Assembly: GCA_030428745.1 (NCBI GenBank)
Contig: JAUIEG010000078.1
Span: 1 to 9,007 of the forward strand
Direction: 5' to 3'
Length of the DNA: 9,007 nt
Origin: Alphaproteobacteria bacterium
GTDB taxonomy: Bacteria > Pseudomonadota > Alphaproteobacteria > Caulobacterales > Parvularculaceae
In this document: positions 1 to 5,198 of the stretch, piece by piece
How the letters are laid out: each line of letters starts with the position of its first letter
Numbering within the stretch: the stretch's first letter is position 1
The notes under the pieces: model-generated
What the model saw: the letters and a program-made list of their open reading frames with translations, nothing else
Told to the model about the DNA's origin: nothing
Database searches by the model: none
Made by a program: the position numbers and the translations under genes

Positions 1-28
1 GTTCTTTCCATCATTCTGGCGCTGAATT

Positions 29-493
29 CTAGTCTTCGATCTGGTTTAGGCGAAGCTGACGCGCGCGGGTGAGAATCGCATTCTCGATCTCGCGGCCCGT
101 GGCCGGGTTCACCGTGGCGTCGTTCCAGGCGCCGTTCTCACCCTGGGTCTGGCGGAAGACGGAGACCCGGAGGGCGTCCGCCCGGAGCGCCGAGTCAAGA
201 ATGTAGACATTGGTCTTGAAGCGCTCACCCGGGGTTTCCGGGTTCACATACCAGTCGGTGATGATCAGCCCGGCGATCGGGTCGGCCGAAAATACCGGCA
301 GAAAATCAAGGGTTTCGAGCGACGCCGCCCATAAATAGCGGTTCACGGTGGTCGCCTGGGCGCGACCGGACTTGTACTCCGCCAGCGTCTCATTACGGCT
401 GCCGCTGGAGCTGTTGCCGCCGCAGGCGGCGAGGATCGCCGCTGCGCTTGCTAAAGCCAACACCTTGAACATAGTAGCTTTTTCGGTCTTCAT
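29..493 (-). CDS. DUF3576 family lipoprotein
   Basis: The 154-residue product begins with a basic stretch and a hydrophobic segment (about residues 9-23) ending in the lipobox L21-A-A-C24, followed by a Gly/Ser-rich linker, so it should be exported and lipidated at Cys24. The body, including the stretch NRYLWAASLETLDFLPVFSA (51-70) and ADPIAGLIITDWY (70-82), matches my recollection of DUF3576, an alphaproteobacterial family of unknown biochemical role that often lies just upstream of leuS. The ATG at 493 is chosen because AGGA lies upstream on the minus strand. An internal ATG (residue 8, at 472) would leave a more conventional short signal peptide but has no clear ribosome binding site. Two overlapping in-frame ATG codons at positions 14-9 on the same strand could start the next gene, but only 14 bases are visible, so I do not annotate it. 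Confidence 0.88.
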   Translation of the reverse strand: MKTEKATMFKVLALASAAAILAACGGNSSSGSRNETLAEYKSGRAQATTVNRYLWAASLETLDFLPVFSADPIAGLIITDWYVNPETPGERFKTNVYILDSALRADALRVSVFRQTQGENGAWNDATVNPATGREIENAILTRARQLRLNQIED

Positions 494-566
494 TACCGTT
501 AATCCTGTGTCATGGAAGGGCCTTTTGCGGTCCGCGCCGCCAAGGCCGTGGCTTTCCTACCACAAA

Positions 567-573
567 CCGTCAA
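567..573 (-). promoter_or_regulatory. possible -35 element for the DUF3576 gene
   Basis: On the minus strand this reads TTGACGG, an exact match to the -35 box TTGACGS of the Caulobacter housekeeping sigma factor. It sits 73 bases before the DUF3576 start codon. No good GCTANAWC-type -10 box appears at the expected distance, so the assignment is weak. Confidence 0.25.
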
Positions 574-640
574 TTACACAACGGGCGAGCCTGCCTTCCC
601 TTGAACGGCGCGAGATCGGGCGCCAATATAGGCGCTGGTC

Positions 641-672
641 ATAAAGCTGTTAACTTTATGCCGTTAACCTTT
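641..672. repeat. paired GTTAAC repeats within an inverted repeat
   Basis: GTTAACTTT (649-657) and GTTAACCTTT (663-672) form a direct repeat with a 14-base period. The first copy also lies inside the inverted repeat ATAAAG-N7-CTTTAT (641-659). The TTAA cores are 10 bases apart, not the 7 expected for a CtrA full site. The arrangement is about 250 bases upstream of the porin start and could be an operator, but no known regulator is indicated. Confidence 0.4.
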
Positions 673-917
673 GTGCGCGACTCGCTGAATTGTGTGGCGC
701 GCGGCTTGAAAGAGGGCTATCCGCGTGGGGCGGAATCCCTAAGGGAGACGGTGACGCTTTAAGGCTCGGGGCGTTGAGTTGGGAGAAGCGCCGGTTTTGC
801 CGGGGCGACATGTCTGGAGCGGTTTGGGGAAACGGCTTCGGGCGAGTAGAAGAAACAACGAGGCGGCCTCGCGTCTTTTGCGGGTGTCTGTTCCAGGGAA
901 GAGACGGATTTAAGGCT

Positions 918-2147
918 GTGACCAGTCTGCGGAGCATATTACTAGGCGCGAGCGCCGCGGTTCTTACCGCGGGCGCGGCCCATGCTGCAGACCCGGTGAA
1001 AATCGATGTCAGCGGCGAAGTAAGCGCCGTCGCCGGTCTCGCCGACGGGGACGCCAAGGGCGACGTCAACGGCAAACTCTCCTTCAAGGGCTCGACGGTT
1101 CTCGACAACGGCGTTGAAATCGGCGCCGTTCTCACGGGCCGTCTCGACGCGGATCAGCCGCGTCAGCTTTTCGGCGGTGGGCGCTATTCCGGCCTTCTCA
1201 TCGGCGGGCCCCGCGGCGTAGGTCCGGAAACGAGCGACGCATATCTTCAAGGCGCTTACGCTTATGCGCGCGGTTCTTTCGGCCAGCTTATTGTCGGCCG
1301 CGATGCGGGCGTGGCGCGCATTCTTTCGGTTTCCTCACCGACGATCTTTTCATCAGTAAACGTCAATGATTGGCAGACGGACCTTTCCGGCCTTAATGAC
1401 GTTCATACGATCAATGATTTCAGCGGCTATTCCTCAAAGCTCACCTATATGCCGCCGGCGAATTTCCTCGGCGGCGTTCTCGGTGGGCTTCAGCTTGGCG
1501 TTTCCTATTCGCCGGTTCTGAAGAATTGCGGCGATCCTCTTTGCGCGCCGCAGACCGGTTTTGTCATCGCGCCGGACGGCGTCATGCTGGCGGCGGACAG
1601 CCATTGGGACGATGCGATCGAGGCCGCGCTTTATTACGAAAAAGGCATCCGGGTCGGCAGCGGGTCTGACCGTCTGTTTGTGGGCGTCGGCGCGAGCTTC
1701 ATGTCCGCGGATGAACATGCAATTCTAAACACGCCGCAGACAGTGTATGACGACTACGAAGCCTATTCGGTGGGTCTCAACCTCGCCTATCGCGGCATCA
1801 CGCTGGGCGGTTCGGTCAAGACCACGAATGCAGGGCTGGCCTCGTTTGAAGATGACGGTTATCTCGCTTTCGATGCGGGCGTCACCTTCCGCACCGGCGA
1901 GGAAGAAGGCGATGTCGCCGTCATGCTGGGCTACGGCCAGTCTGAAGCGAATTCGATTGGATTTGATCCGCTCGATCCAACTCTGTTCCAGGATACGCGC
2001 ACCGCGCAAGCGGGCGTGACCTATGTTCTTGGACGCGGGATTACGGTCGGCGCCGCCGCCCAATATACCGAAGCCAAGAAACCAGCAGCCGCAGGCGGAC
2101 CTGAAGAAGCCGCCACGGTTGTGATCGAAAGCTCGATCAAATTCTAA
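918..2147 (+). CDS. outer-membrane porin, Gram-negative porin family
   Basis: This 409-residue protein is predicted to form a diffusion-pore beta-barrel in the outer membrane. The start is placed at GTG 918 because a Sec signal peptide begins there, with a hydrophobic run at residues 7-21 and an AHA/AD cleavage site after residue 23. The alternative long frame from 690 would bury that signal 76 residues in. The mature part shows repeated amphipathic strands with Gly and aromatic residues. A porin-like segment lies at about residues 106-133 (YLQGAYAYARGSFGQLIVGR). The chain ends in IESSIKF, the terminal Phe that BAM substrates need. Cys204 and Cys209 lie close together in what looks like an extracellular loop and may form a disulfide. 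The ribosome binding site is poor: AAGG is only 2 bases from the GTG and GGGAAGAG is 14 bases away. A strong terminator follows, so it is probably transcribed alone. Substrate specificity cannot be read from sequence. Confidence 0.88.
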   Translation: MTSLRSILLGASAAVLTAGAAHAADPVKIDVSGEVSAVAGLADGDAKGDVNGKLSFKGSTVLDNGVEIGAVLTGRLDADQPRQLFGGGRYSGLLIGGPRGVGPETSDAYLQGAYAYARGSFGQLIVGRDAGVARILSVSSPTIFSSVNVNDWQTDLSGLNDVHTINDFSGYSSKLTYMPPANFLGGVLGGLQLGVSYSPVLKNCGDPLCAPQTGFVIAPDGVMLAADSHWDDAIEAALYYEKGIRVGSGSDRLFVGVGASFMSADEHAILNTPQTVYDDYEAYSVGLNLAYRGITLGGSVKTTNAGLASFEDDGYLAFDAGVTFRTGEEEGDVAVMLGYGQSEANSIGFDPLDPTLFQDTRTAQAGVTYVLGRGITVGAAAQYTEAKKPAAAGGPEEAATVVIESSIKF

Positions 2148-2151
2148 AGTT

Positions 2152-2172
2152 TCTAAGCGCCTAAAGCTTAGA
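2152..2172. other. perfect 7-bp inverted repeat after the porin gene
   Basis: TCTAAGC (2152-2158) and GCTTAGA (2166-2172) are perfect arms around a 7-base loop, starting 4 bases after the porin stop. No T-tract follows, so on its own it is not a standard intrinsic terminator. It may protect the 3' end of the porin mRNA or act with the next hairpin. Confidence 0.5.
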
Positions 2173-2183
2173 GGGGATATAAG

Positions 2184-2213
2184 CAGGGCGGCTCTTCGGG
2201 GCCGCCCTGTTTG
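2184..2213 (+). terminator. intrinsic terminator of the porin gene
   Basis: The arms 2184-2194 and 2199-2209 form an 11-bp GC-rich stem (one T-G wobble) closed by a TTCG loop in a C-TTCG-G context, the very stable UUCG tetraloop. TTT follows directly and another TTT appears after GCA. It lies 36 bases after the porin stop, as expected for an intrinsic terminator. The T-tract is short, so termination may be incomplete. Confidence 0.85.
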
Positions 2214-2216
2214 CAT

Positions 2217-2245
2217 TTGAATGGCGGTGTTCGCCAAGCTGAAAT
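2217..2245 (+). promoter_or_regulatory. weak promoter candidate for the VOC gene
   Basis: TTGAAT (2217-2222) and TGAAAT (2240-2245) are 17 bases apart and resemble -35 and -10 boxes (4 of 6 matches each). If used, transcription would begin near 2252, just past the first ribosome binding site, favouring the internal start at 2357. A perfect TGGCG/CGCCA hairpin (2222-2236) sits in the spacer. This is a weak match in GC-rich DNA. Confidence 0.2.
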
Positions 2246-2260
2246 GGGGAGAAAAGAGTC

Positions 2261-2707
2261 ATGCGCATACTGTGCTTGCTTGCTACGCTGACCTTTACAG
2301 CTGCCTGCGCGCCCGCCGCGCAGACCGGGACTGAGACAACGACTGGGGAGACTGTCATGGGCCAGAAGAACAATCATATCGATTATGTGGAGCTCGCGGC
2401 GGAAGATATCTCCGTCGCCAAGACGTTTTACAACGCGGCGTTCGGATGGGAGTTTCAGGACTGGGGCGAGACCTATGTGAGCTTCACCGGCGCCGGCCTT
2501 GATGGCGGCATAAGAGGCGGCGAGAAGCCGGTTCAGGGGTCGACGACGGTTATTCTCTATGCGGACGACCTTGAGGCGAGCGAAAAGCGCGTCGTTAATG
2601 CGGGCGGTGAGATCACCGAGCGCCATGACTTCCCGGGCGGGCGCCGTTTTCATTTCCGTGATCCGTCCGGCAACCACCTAGCCGTCTGGACCAAGGCGGA
2701 AGAGTAG
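2261..2707 (+). CDS. VOC (glyoxalase-fold) family protein, possible lipoprotein
   Basis: The full frame encodes 148 residues. Residues 1-16 form a hydrophobic leader ending in TAAC, a somewhat atypical lipobox that could lipidate Cys16. A Thr/Gly-rich linker follows, and from residue 37 there is one VOC module: HIDYVELAAEDI (39-50), KTFYNAAFGWEFQDW (54-68), and the closing HFRDPSGNHLAVW (131-143). The family includes glyoxalase I, dioxygenases and antibiotic-binding proteins built on paired beta-alpha-beta-beta-beta units, with metal ligands usually supplied by His and Glu. Here the usual Glu of the last strand is replaced by Ala141, as in many single-module relatives, so catalysis cannot be assumed. 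Two ATG codons (2261 and 2357) each have a GGGGAG box, at 9 and 6 bases. The second would give a 116-residue cytosolic protein starting at Met33, the usual start for this fold. The gene has a terminator upstream and ends 5 bases from the convergent thiE-like stop. Confidence 0.85.
   Translation: MRILCLLATLTFTAACAPAAQTGTETTTGETVMGQKNNHIDYVELAAEDISVAKTFYNAAFGWEFQDWGETYVSFTGAGLDGGIRGGEKPVQGSTTVILYADDLEASEKRVVNAGGEITERHDFPGGRRFHFRDPSGNHLAVWTKAEE
2345..2359 (+). promoter_or_regulatory. internal ribosome binding site and alternative start of the VOC gene
   Basis: GGGGAG (2345-2350) lies 6 bases before ATG 2357, which is codon 33 of the VOC gene. The same GGGGAGA heptamer precedes the first start (2246-2252, ATG at 2261). 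The internal site is at least as well spaced as the first, so a leaderless cytosolic form is a real possibility. Confidence 0.5.
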
Positions 2708-2712
2708 CGACC

Positions 2713-3330
2713 TCAGCCCAGAAAGGCGCTGATCGCGGCGATCCCCGCCACATTGCGACCAGTGAGACAGCGTGCGTTGATTTCAAGGACGCCGCCAAGG
2801 GCGAGAACCGGCAGCGGGGCAGACGCCGCCAGGGCCTTGAAAGCCGACGCGCCCATGGCCCCGTCGCCCGGATGGCTCCCCGTCGTGAAAGCAGGCGACA
2901 ATAGCGCGAGGTCTGCGCCCATCGCCCTCGCGCGTCGAAGCTCCGCCGTGTCATGGCAGGCGGCGGTAAGGATCATTCCGTCAGGCAAGGCCGCGCCCGG
3001 TGAATACCAGCGCGGGCAATGAACGCCGTCAGCCCCGATCTCCCTGGCAAGCTCGATATCGGCGCCAATGATCAGTTTGAGGCCGCGGGCTGATGTCACC
3101 GATTTCAATTGAGCGGCGAGCCCTGCCCGGCGCGGCATATCATAATCACGCAGGATCACGGCCGACCCGCTCGGCAACGCCCGGACGATGGTGAGCGGGC
3201 TGGGAATCCGCCGCTGATCGGTCAAAAAGGCGAGAGAAAAAGGCGCCGCTACGCCAGAACGGCGTTTGAGCTCGCTGGCGGCGGCTGCTAGTTTCGCGGC
3301 CCGTAAGCGGAGTCCTTCATGTCTTCTCAC
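2713..3330 (-). CDS. ThiE/TenI family protein (thiamine phosphate synthase-like)
   Basis: The 205-residue product is a TIM-barrel protein of the family that holds ThiE (joins the thiazole and pyrimidine moieties into thiamine phosphate) and TenI (aminothiazole tautomerase). Visible landmarks are the first strand FSLAFLTD (31-38), VILRDYD (58-64), IGADGVHCPRW (98-108), LLSPAFTTGSHP (143-154), LALGG (176-180) and IAAIS (197-201). Several canonical ThiE positions differ. The Arg-x-Lys after strand 2 is R61-D-Y, the HLGQ-type segment is HCPRW, and the Lys of the PT-x-TK loop is replaced by His153. A divergent ThiE-like or TenI-like role is therefore safer than plain thiE. The roughly 30-residue N-terminal extension appears usual for the alphaproteobacterial version. 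The GTG start at 3330 is supported by GGAAAG (3342-3337) 6 bases upstream. No later in-frame start keeps the first strand. The 5' end overlaps yggS head to head. Confidence 0.8.
   Translation of the reverse strand: MRRHEGLRLRAAKLAAAASELKRRSGVAAPFSLAFLTDQRRIPSPLTIVRALPSGSAVILRDYDMPRRAGLAAQLKSVTSARGLKLIIGADIELAREIGADGVHCPRWYSPGAALPDGMILTAACHDTAELRRARAMGADLALLSPAFTTGSHPGDGAMGASAFKALAASAPLPVLALGGVLEINARCLTGRNVAGIAAISAFLG
3266..3293 (+). promoter_or_regulatory. candidate yggS promoter inside the thiE-like gene
   Basis: TTGAGC (3266-3271) is 16 bases from CTAGTT (3288-3293). The latter sits in GCTAGTTT, close to the alphaproteobacterial -10 form GCTANAWC. The predicted start point, near 3300, would give a short leader that still contains the yggS ribosome binding site at 3309-3312. 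The promoter must lie within the opposite gene because the two coding regions overlap. It is pattern matching only. Confidence 0.35.
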
Positions 3331-4023
3331 GACGTTCTTTCCGATGATGACGCAATCGATCCCGCCGCCAATCTCGCAAGCATTGCAGCAGAAATCGAGA
3401 GCGCATTGGAAGAGGCGGGCCGCGCCTCCGGCGCTGTCACGATCACGGCGGTTTCAAAGACCCACGACGCAGACCGGATTCGCCCGGCATTGGAAGCTGG
3501 CCACCGGGTCTTTGGTGAAAACCGGGTGCAGGAGGCGATGGCGAAATGGCCCGCTCTCAAAGCCGATTATCCGGATGTGGAGCTGCGCCTGATTGGCCCG
3601 TTGCAGACCAATAAGGTGAAAGAGGCGGTGGCGACTTTCGACGTTATTGAAAGCCTCGACCGGCCGAAACTTGCCCGGGCGCTGGCCGCCGAAATGGAAA
3701 AGCAGGGCCGGCGAGTGAAGCTCTATATTCAGGTTAATACCGGCGAAGAACCGCAAAAGGCCGGCCTCGCCCCGGCGGAGGTTCCGGCTTTTTATGAGCA
3801 GTGCCGCACGGAATTCGGTCTCGAGATTGAGGGACTTATGTGCATCCCCCCGGCGGAAGACGACCCGGCCCCGCATTTCGCGCTGCTGGCGAAGATGGCC
3901 AAAAGCCTTGGGTTATCCGGGCTGTCCATGGGGATGAGCGGCGATTATCGCCTTGCGGCGCAGCTTGGCGCGACCCATCTGCGCATTGGAACAGCGATTT
4001 TCGGAACCCGTCCTGTTCATTAG
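3319..4023 (+). CDS. yggS: YggS/PLPBP family pyridoxal phosphate homeostasis protein
   Basis: The 234-residue cytosolic protein is a single-domain alanine-racemase-fold barrel that binds pyridoxal 5'-phosphate and buffers its free level. Family members affect vitamin B6 and amino/keto acid balance but have no established enzymatic activity. Diagnostic motifs are AVSKTH with the PLP-binding Lys47, FGENRVQE (65-72), LIGPLQTNK (91-99), IQVNTGEEPQKAG (137-149), GLMCIPP (172-178), SMGMSGDY (203-210) and IGTAIFGTR (223-231). The residue before LIGPLQ is Arg90 where E. coli has His. The ATG at 3319 is supported by GGAG at 3309-3312, 6 bases away. The first 12 bases of the gene overlap the start of the divergent thiE-like gene. 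Length is typical. There is a 107-base gap to the downstream regulator gene, so co-transcription is possible but not shown. Confidence 0.95.
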   Translation: MSSHDVLSDDDAIDPAANLASIAAEIESALEEAGRASGAVTITAVSKTHDADRIRPALEAGHRVFGENRVQEAMAKWPALKADYPDVELRLIGPLQTNKVKEAVATFDVIESLDRPKLARALAAEMEKQGRRVKLYIQVNTGEEPQKAGLAPAEVPAFYEQCRTEFGLEIEGLMCIPPAEDDPAPHFALLAKMAKSLGLSGLSMGMSGDYRLAAQLGATHLRIGTAIFGTRPVH

Positions 4024-4130
4024 GGCGCTCACGGGCTTATAACGAAAAATTGTAGGAACGTTGATGTGCAATCTCAGACTAATCGGCGCTATGACCCGCC
4101 GAACAAAATATTTATTTGGGCGAGAGAACC

Positions 4131-4820
4131 ATGAACCGCGTCAAGAAAATCCTGTTAGTCGACGATGACGAATTGCTGCGCGATGCGCTGATCGATCAGT
4201 TCGCCGTGCATGACGATTTTGCTGTGGAGCCGGTGATGACGGCGAGCGCCGCAATCGACCGGGCCAAGGAAGAAGCGCATATCGATCTGATGCTGCTGGA
4301 TGTGGGCCTTCCCGACATGGATGGCCGCGAAGCCTGCCGCGTGATGCGCAAGAATGGTTTTAAGTCGCCGATCATCATGCTGACGGGCGCCGATTCGGAG
4401 GCCGATACGATCCTCGGGCTTGACGCTGGCGCCAACGACTATGTCTCAAAGCCGTTCAAATTCGGCGTTCTGCTCGCGCGCGTGCGCGCTCATCTGCGCA
4501 GTCACGAACAGAGCGAAGACGCGGTCTTCAAAGTGGGGCCTTATGAGTTCCGTCCCGCGGTGAAAATGCTGGTGACGCCCGAAGACAAGAAAATCCGCCT
4601 GACGGAAAAGGAAACCTCGATCCTCAAATTCCTTTATCGCGCCGGCGGCAAGCCCGTGACGCGCGACGTTCTTTTGGATGAAGTCTGGGGTTATAATTCC
4701 GGCGTGACGACGCATACGCTTGAAACTCATGTCTACCGCCTGCGCCAGAAGATCGAGCCTGATCCGTCGAACGCTTCGATCCTTCTGACCGAAAGCGGCG
4801 GGTACAGACTATCACTTTAA
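4131..4820 (+). CDS. cenR: OmpR-family response regulator, CenR-like
   Basis: The 229-residue protein has an N-terminal receiver domain (about 5-121) and a C-terminal OmpR-type winged helix (about 134-229). Receiver residues are intact: acidic D11/D12, phospho-acceptor D57 in LLDVGLPDMDG, switch T85 and K107 in the SKPF motif. The DNA-binding half has RLTEKETSILKFLYRAGG (156-173) and GVTTHTLETHVYRLRQKIEP (191-210), which closely resemble the CenR regulators of Rhizobiales and Caulobacter as I remember them. CenR is an essential regulator of cell-envelope genes, and its kinase CenK is, as I recall, encoded elsewhere. No kinase gene is present here, which fits. The ATG at 4131 is preferred (GAGAG 4 bases upstream). 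A TTG at 4116 would add five residues not expected at the start of a receiver domain. The regulator call is firm, the CenR identity moderate. Confidence 0.93.
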   Translation: MNRVKKILLVDDDELLRDALIDQFAVHDDFAVEPVMTASAAIDRAKEEAHIDLMLLDVGLPDMDGREACRVMRKNGFKSPIIMLTGADSEADTILGLDAGANDYVSKPFKFGVLLARVRAHLRSHEQSEDAVFKVGPYEFRPAVKMLVTPEDKKIRLTEKETSILKFLYRAGGKPVTRDVLLDEVWGYNSGVTTHTLETHVYRLRQKIEPDPSNASILLTESGGYRLSL

Positions 4821-4847
4821 GAGCGCGTCCAGAATCTAGGAAACACA

Positions 4848-5195
4848 ATGACGGTTACGATCTACCATAATCCCCGCTGTTCGAAATCGCGCCAGACGCT
4901 GGCGCTGCTGGAAGAGAAGGGGATTGAGCCGGAGATCGTTCTGTATCTCGAAAACCCGCCGTCAAAGGCGGCGTTGAAAGAGCTGGTGAACAAGCTCGGC
5001 CTTTCTTCGGCGCGCGAGATGATGCGGGTGAAGGAAGCGCCTTATATCGAACTCGATCTCGCGAACGCCACGGCGGAAACAGCGCTCATCGACGCCATGG
5101 CGGCAAATCCGGTGCTGATTGAACGCCCGATTGTCGTCAATGGCGACAAAGCCGCTATTGGCCGTCCGCCGGAAAACGTGCTCGATATTCTCTAG
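4848..5195 (+). CDS. arsC: ArsC/YfgD family arsenate reductase-like protein
   Basis: The 115-residue thioredoxin-fold protein belongs to the glutaredoxin-coupled ArsC family. The N-terminus IYHNPRCSKSRQT holds catalytic Cys11 in a CxxS motif. Arg60, Arg93 (IERPIVV) and Arg106 (IGRPPE) correspond to the arginines that position arsenate in R773 ArsC. Overall wording, such as SAREMMRVKE and the GRPPENVLDIL ending, is closest to E. coli YfgD, a chromosomal ArsC relative. No arsR, acr3 or arsB lies nearby, so an arsenic-resistance role is not supported by context and a general thiol-redox role is equally likely. It starts 27 bases after the response regulator stop, with AGGA (4838-4841) 6 bases before the ATG, and is probably co-transcribed with it. 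Its stop lies 3 bases from the stop of the opposing photolyase gene. Confidence 0.93.
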   Translation: MTVTIYHNPRCSKSRQTLALLEEKGIEPEIVLYLENPPSKAALKELVNKLGLSSAREMMRVKEAPYIELDLANATAETALIDAMAANPVLIERPIVVNGDKAAIGRPPENVLDIL

Positions 5196-5198
5196 GCG

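Larger units (their letters stand above)
494..917. other. 424-base divergent intergenic region
   Basis: This gap separates the left-pointing DUF3576 gene from the right-pointing porin gene. The porin reading frame stays open upstream to 690, but that extension carries no signal peptide and looks non-coding, so I treat it as leader. Visible elements are a TTGACGG box on the minus strand (573-567), GGCCTT/AAGGCC arms at 519-524 and 542-547 that could fold in the DUF3576 leader, and paired GTTAAC repeats at 649-668. A TTGAAC (601-606) lies 17 bases from CAATAT (624-629), a weak plus-strand promoter candidate. No tRNA, terminator or additional gene is evident. The leader from about 670 to 917 is GC-rich and could hold a structured 5' UTR or a small RNA, but nothing in it is diagnostic. 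Confidence 0.6.

Noticed and set aside
1..14. Possible start of the next minus-strand gene (overlapping ATG codons at 14-9)
   Set aside because: DUF3576 genes often precede leuS, but 14 bases are too few to identify a gene and there is no clear ribosome binding site.
649..668. CtrA binding site
   Set aside because: The TTAA cores are 10 bases apart; the consensus needs 7.
690..917. N-terminal extension of the porin frame
   Set aside because: The 76 extra residues have no signal peptide and would bury the clear one at residue 77; composition looks like leader DNA.
656..1135. Minus-strand open frame over the porin start
   Set aside because: Low-complexity Ser/Pro/Arg translation opposite a confident porin; a shadow of GC-rich codon use.
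1725..2237. Minus-strand open frame of 170 codons opposite the porin 3' half
   Set aside because: It runs through the porin terminator stem, and its translation shows no recognisable domain.
2168..2677. Minus-strand open frame opposite the VOC gene
   Set aside because: It crosses the porin terminator and the VOC start region, and the VOC frame has clear family motifs.
2731..2743. GATCGC/GCGATC palindrome as a bidirectional terminator
   Set aside because: The one-base loop cannot fold as such, no T-tract follows, and it lies in the thiE-like coding sequence.
3454..3876. Minus-strand open frame inside yggS
   Set aside because: It is entirely antisense to strongly conserved YggS motifs.
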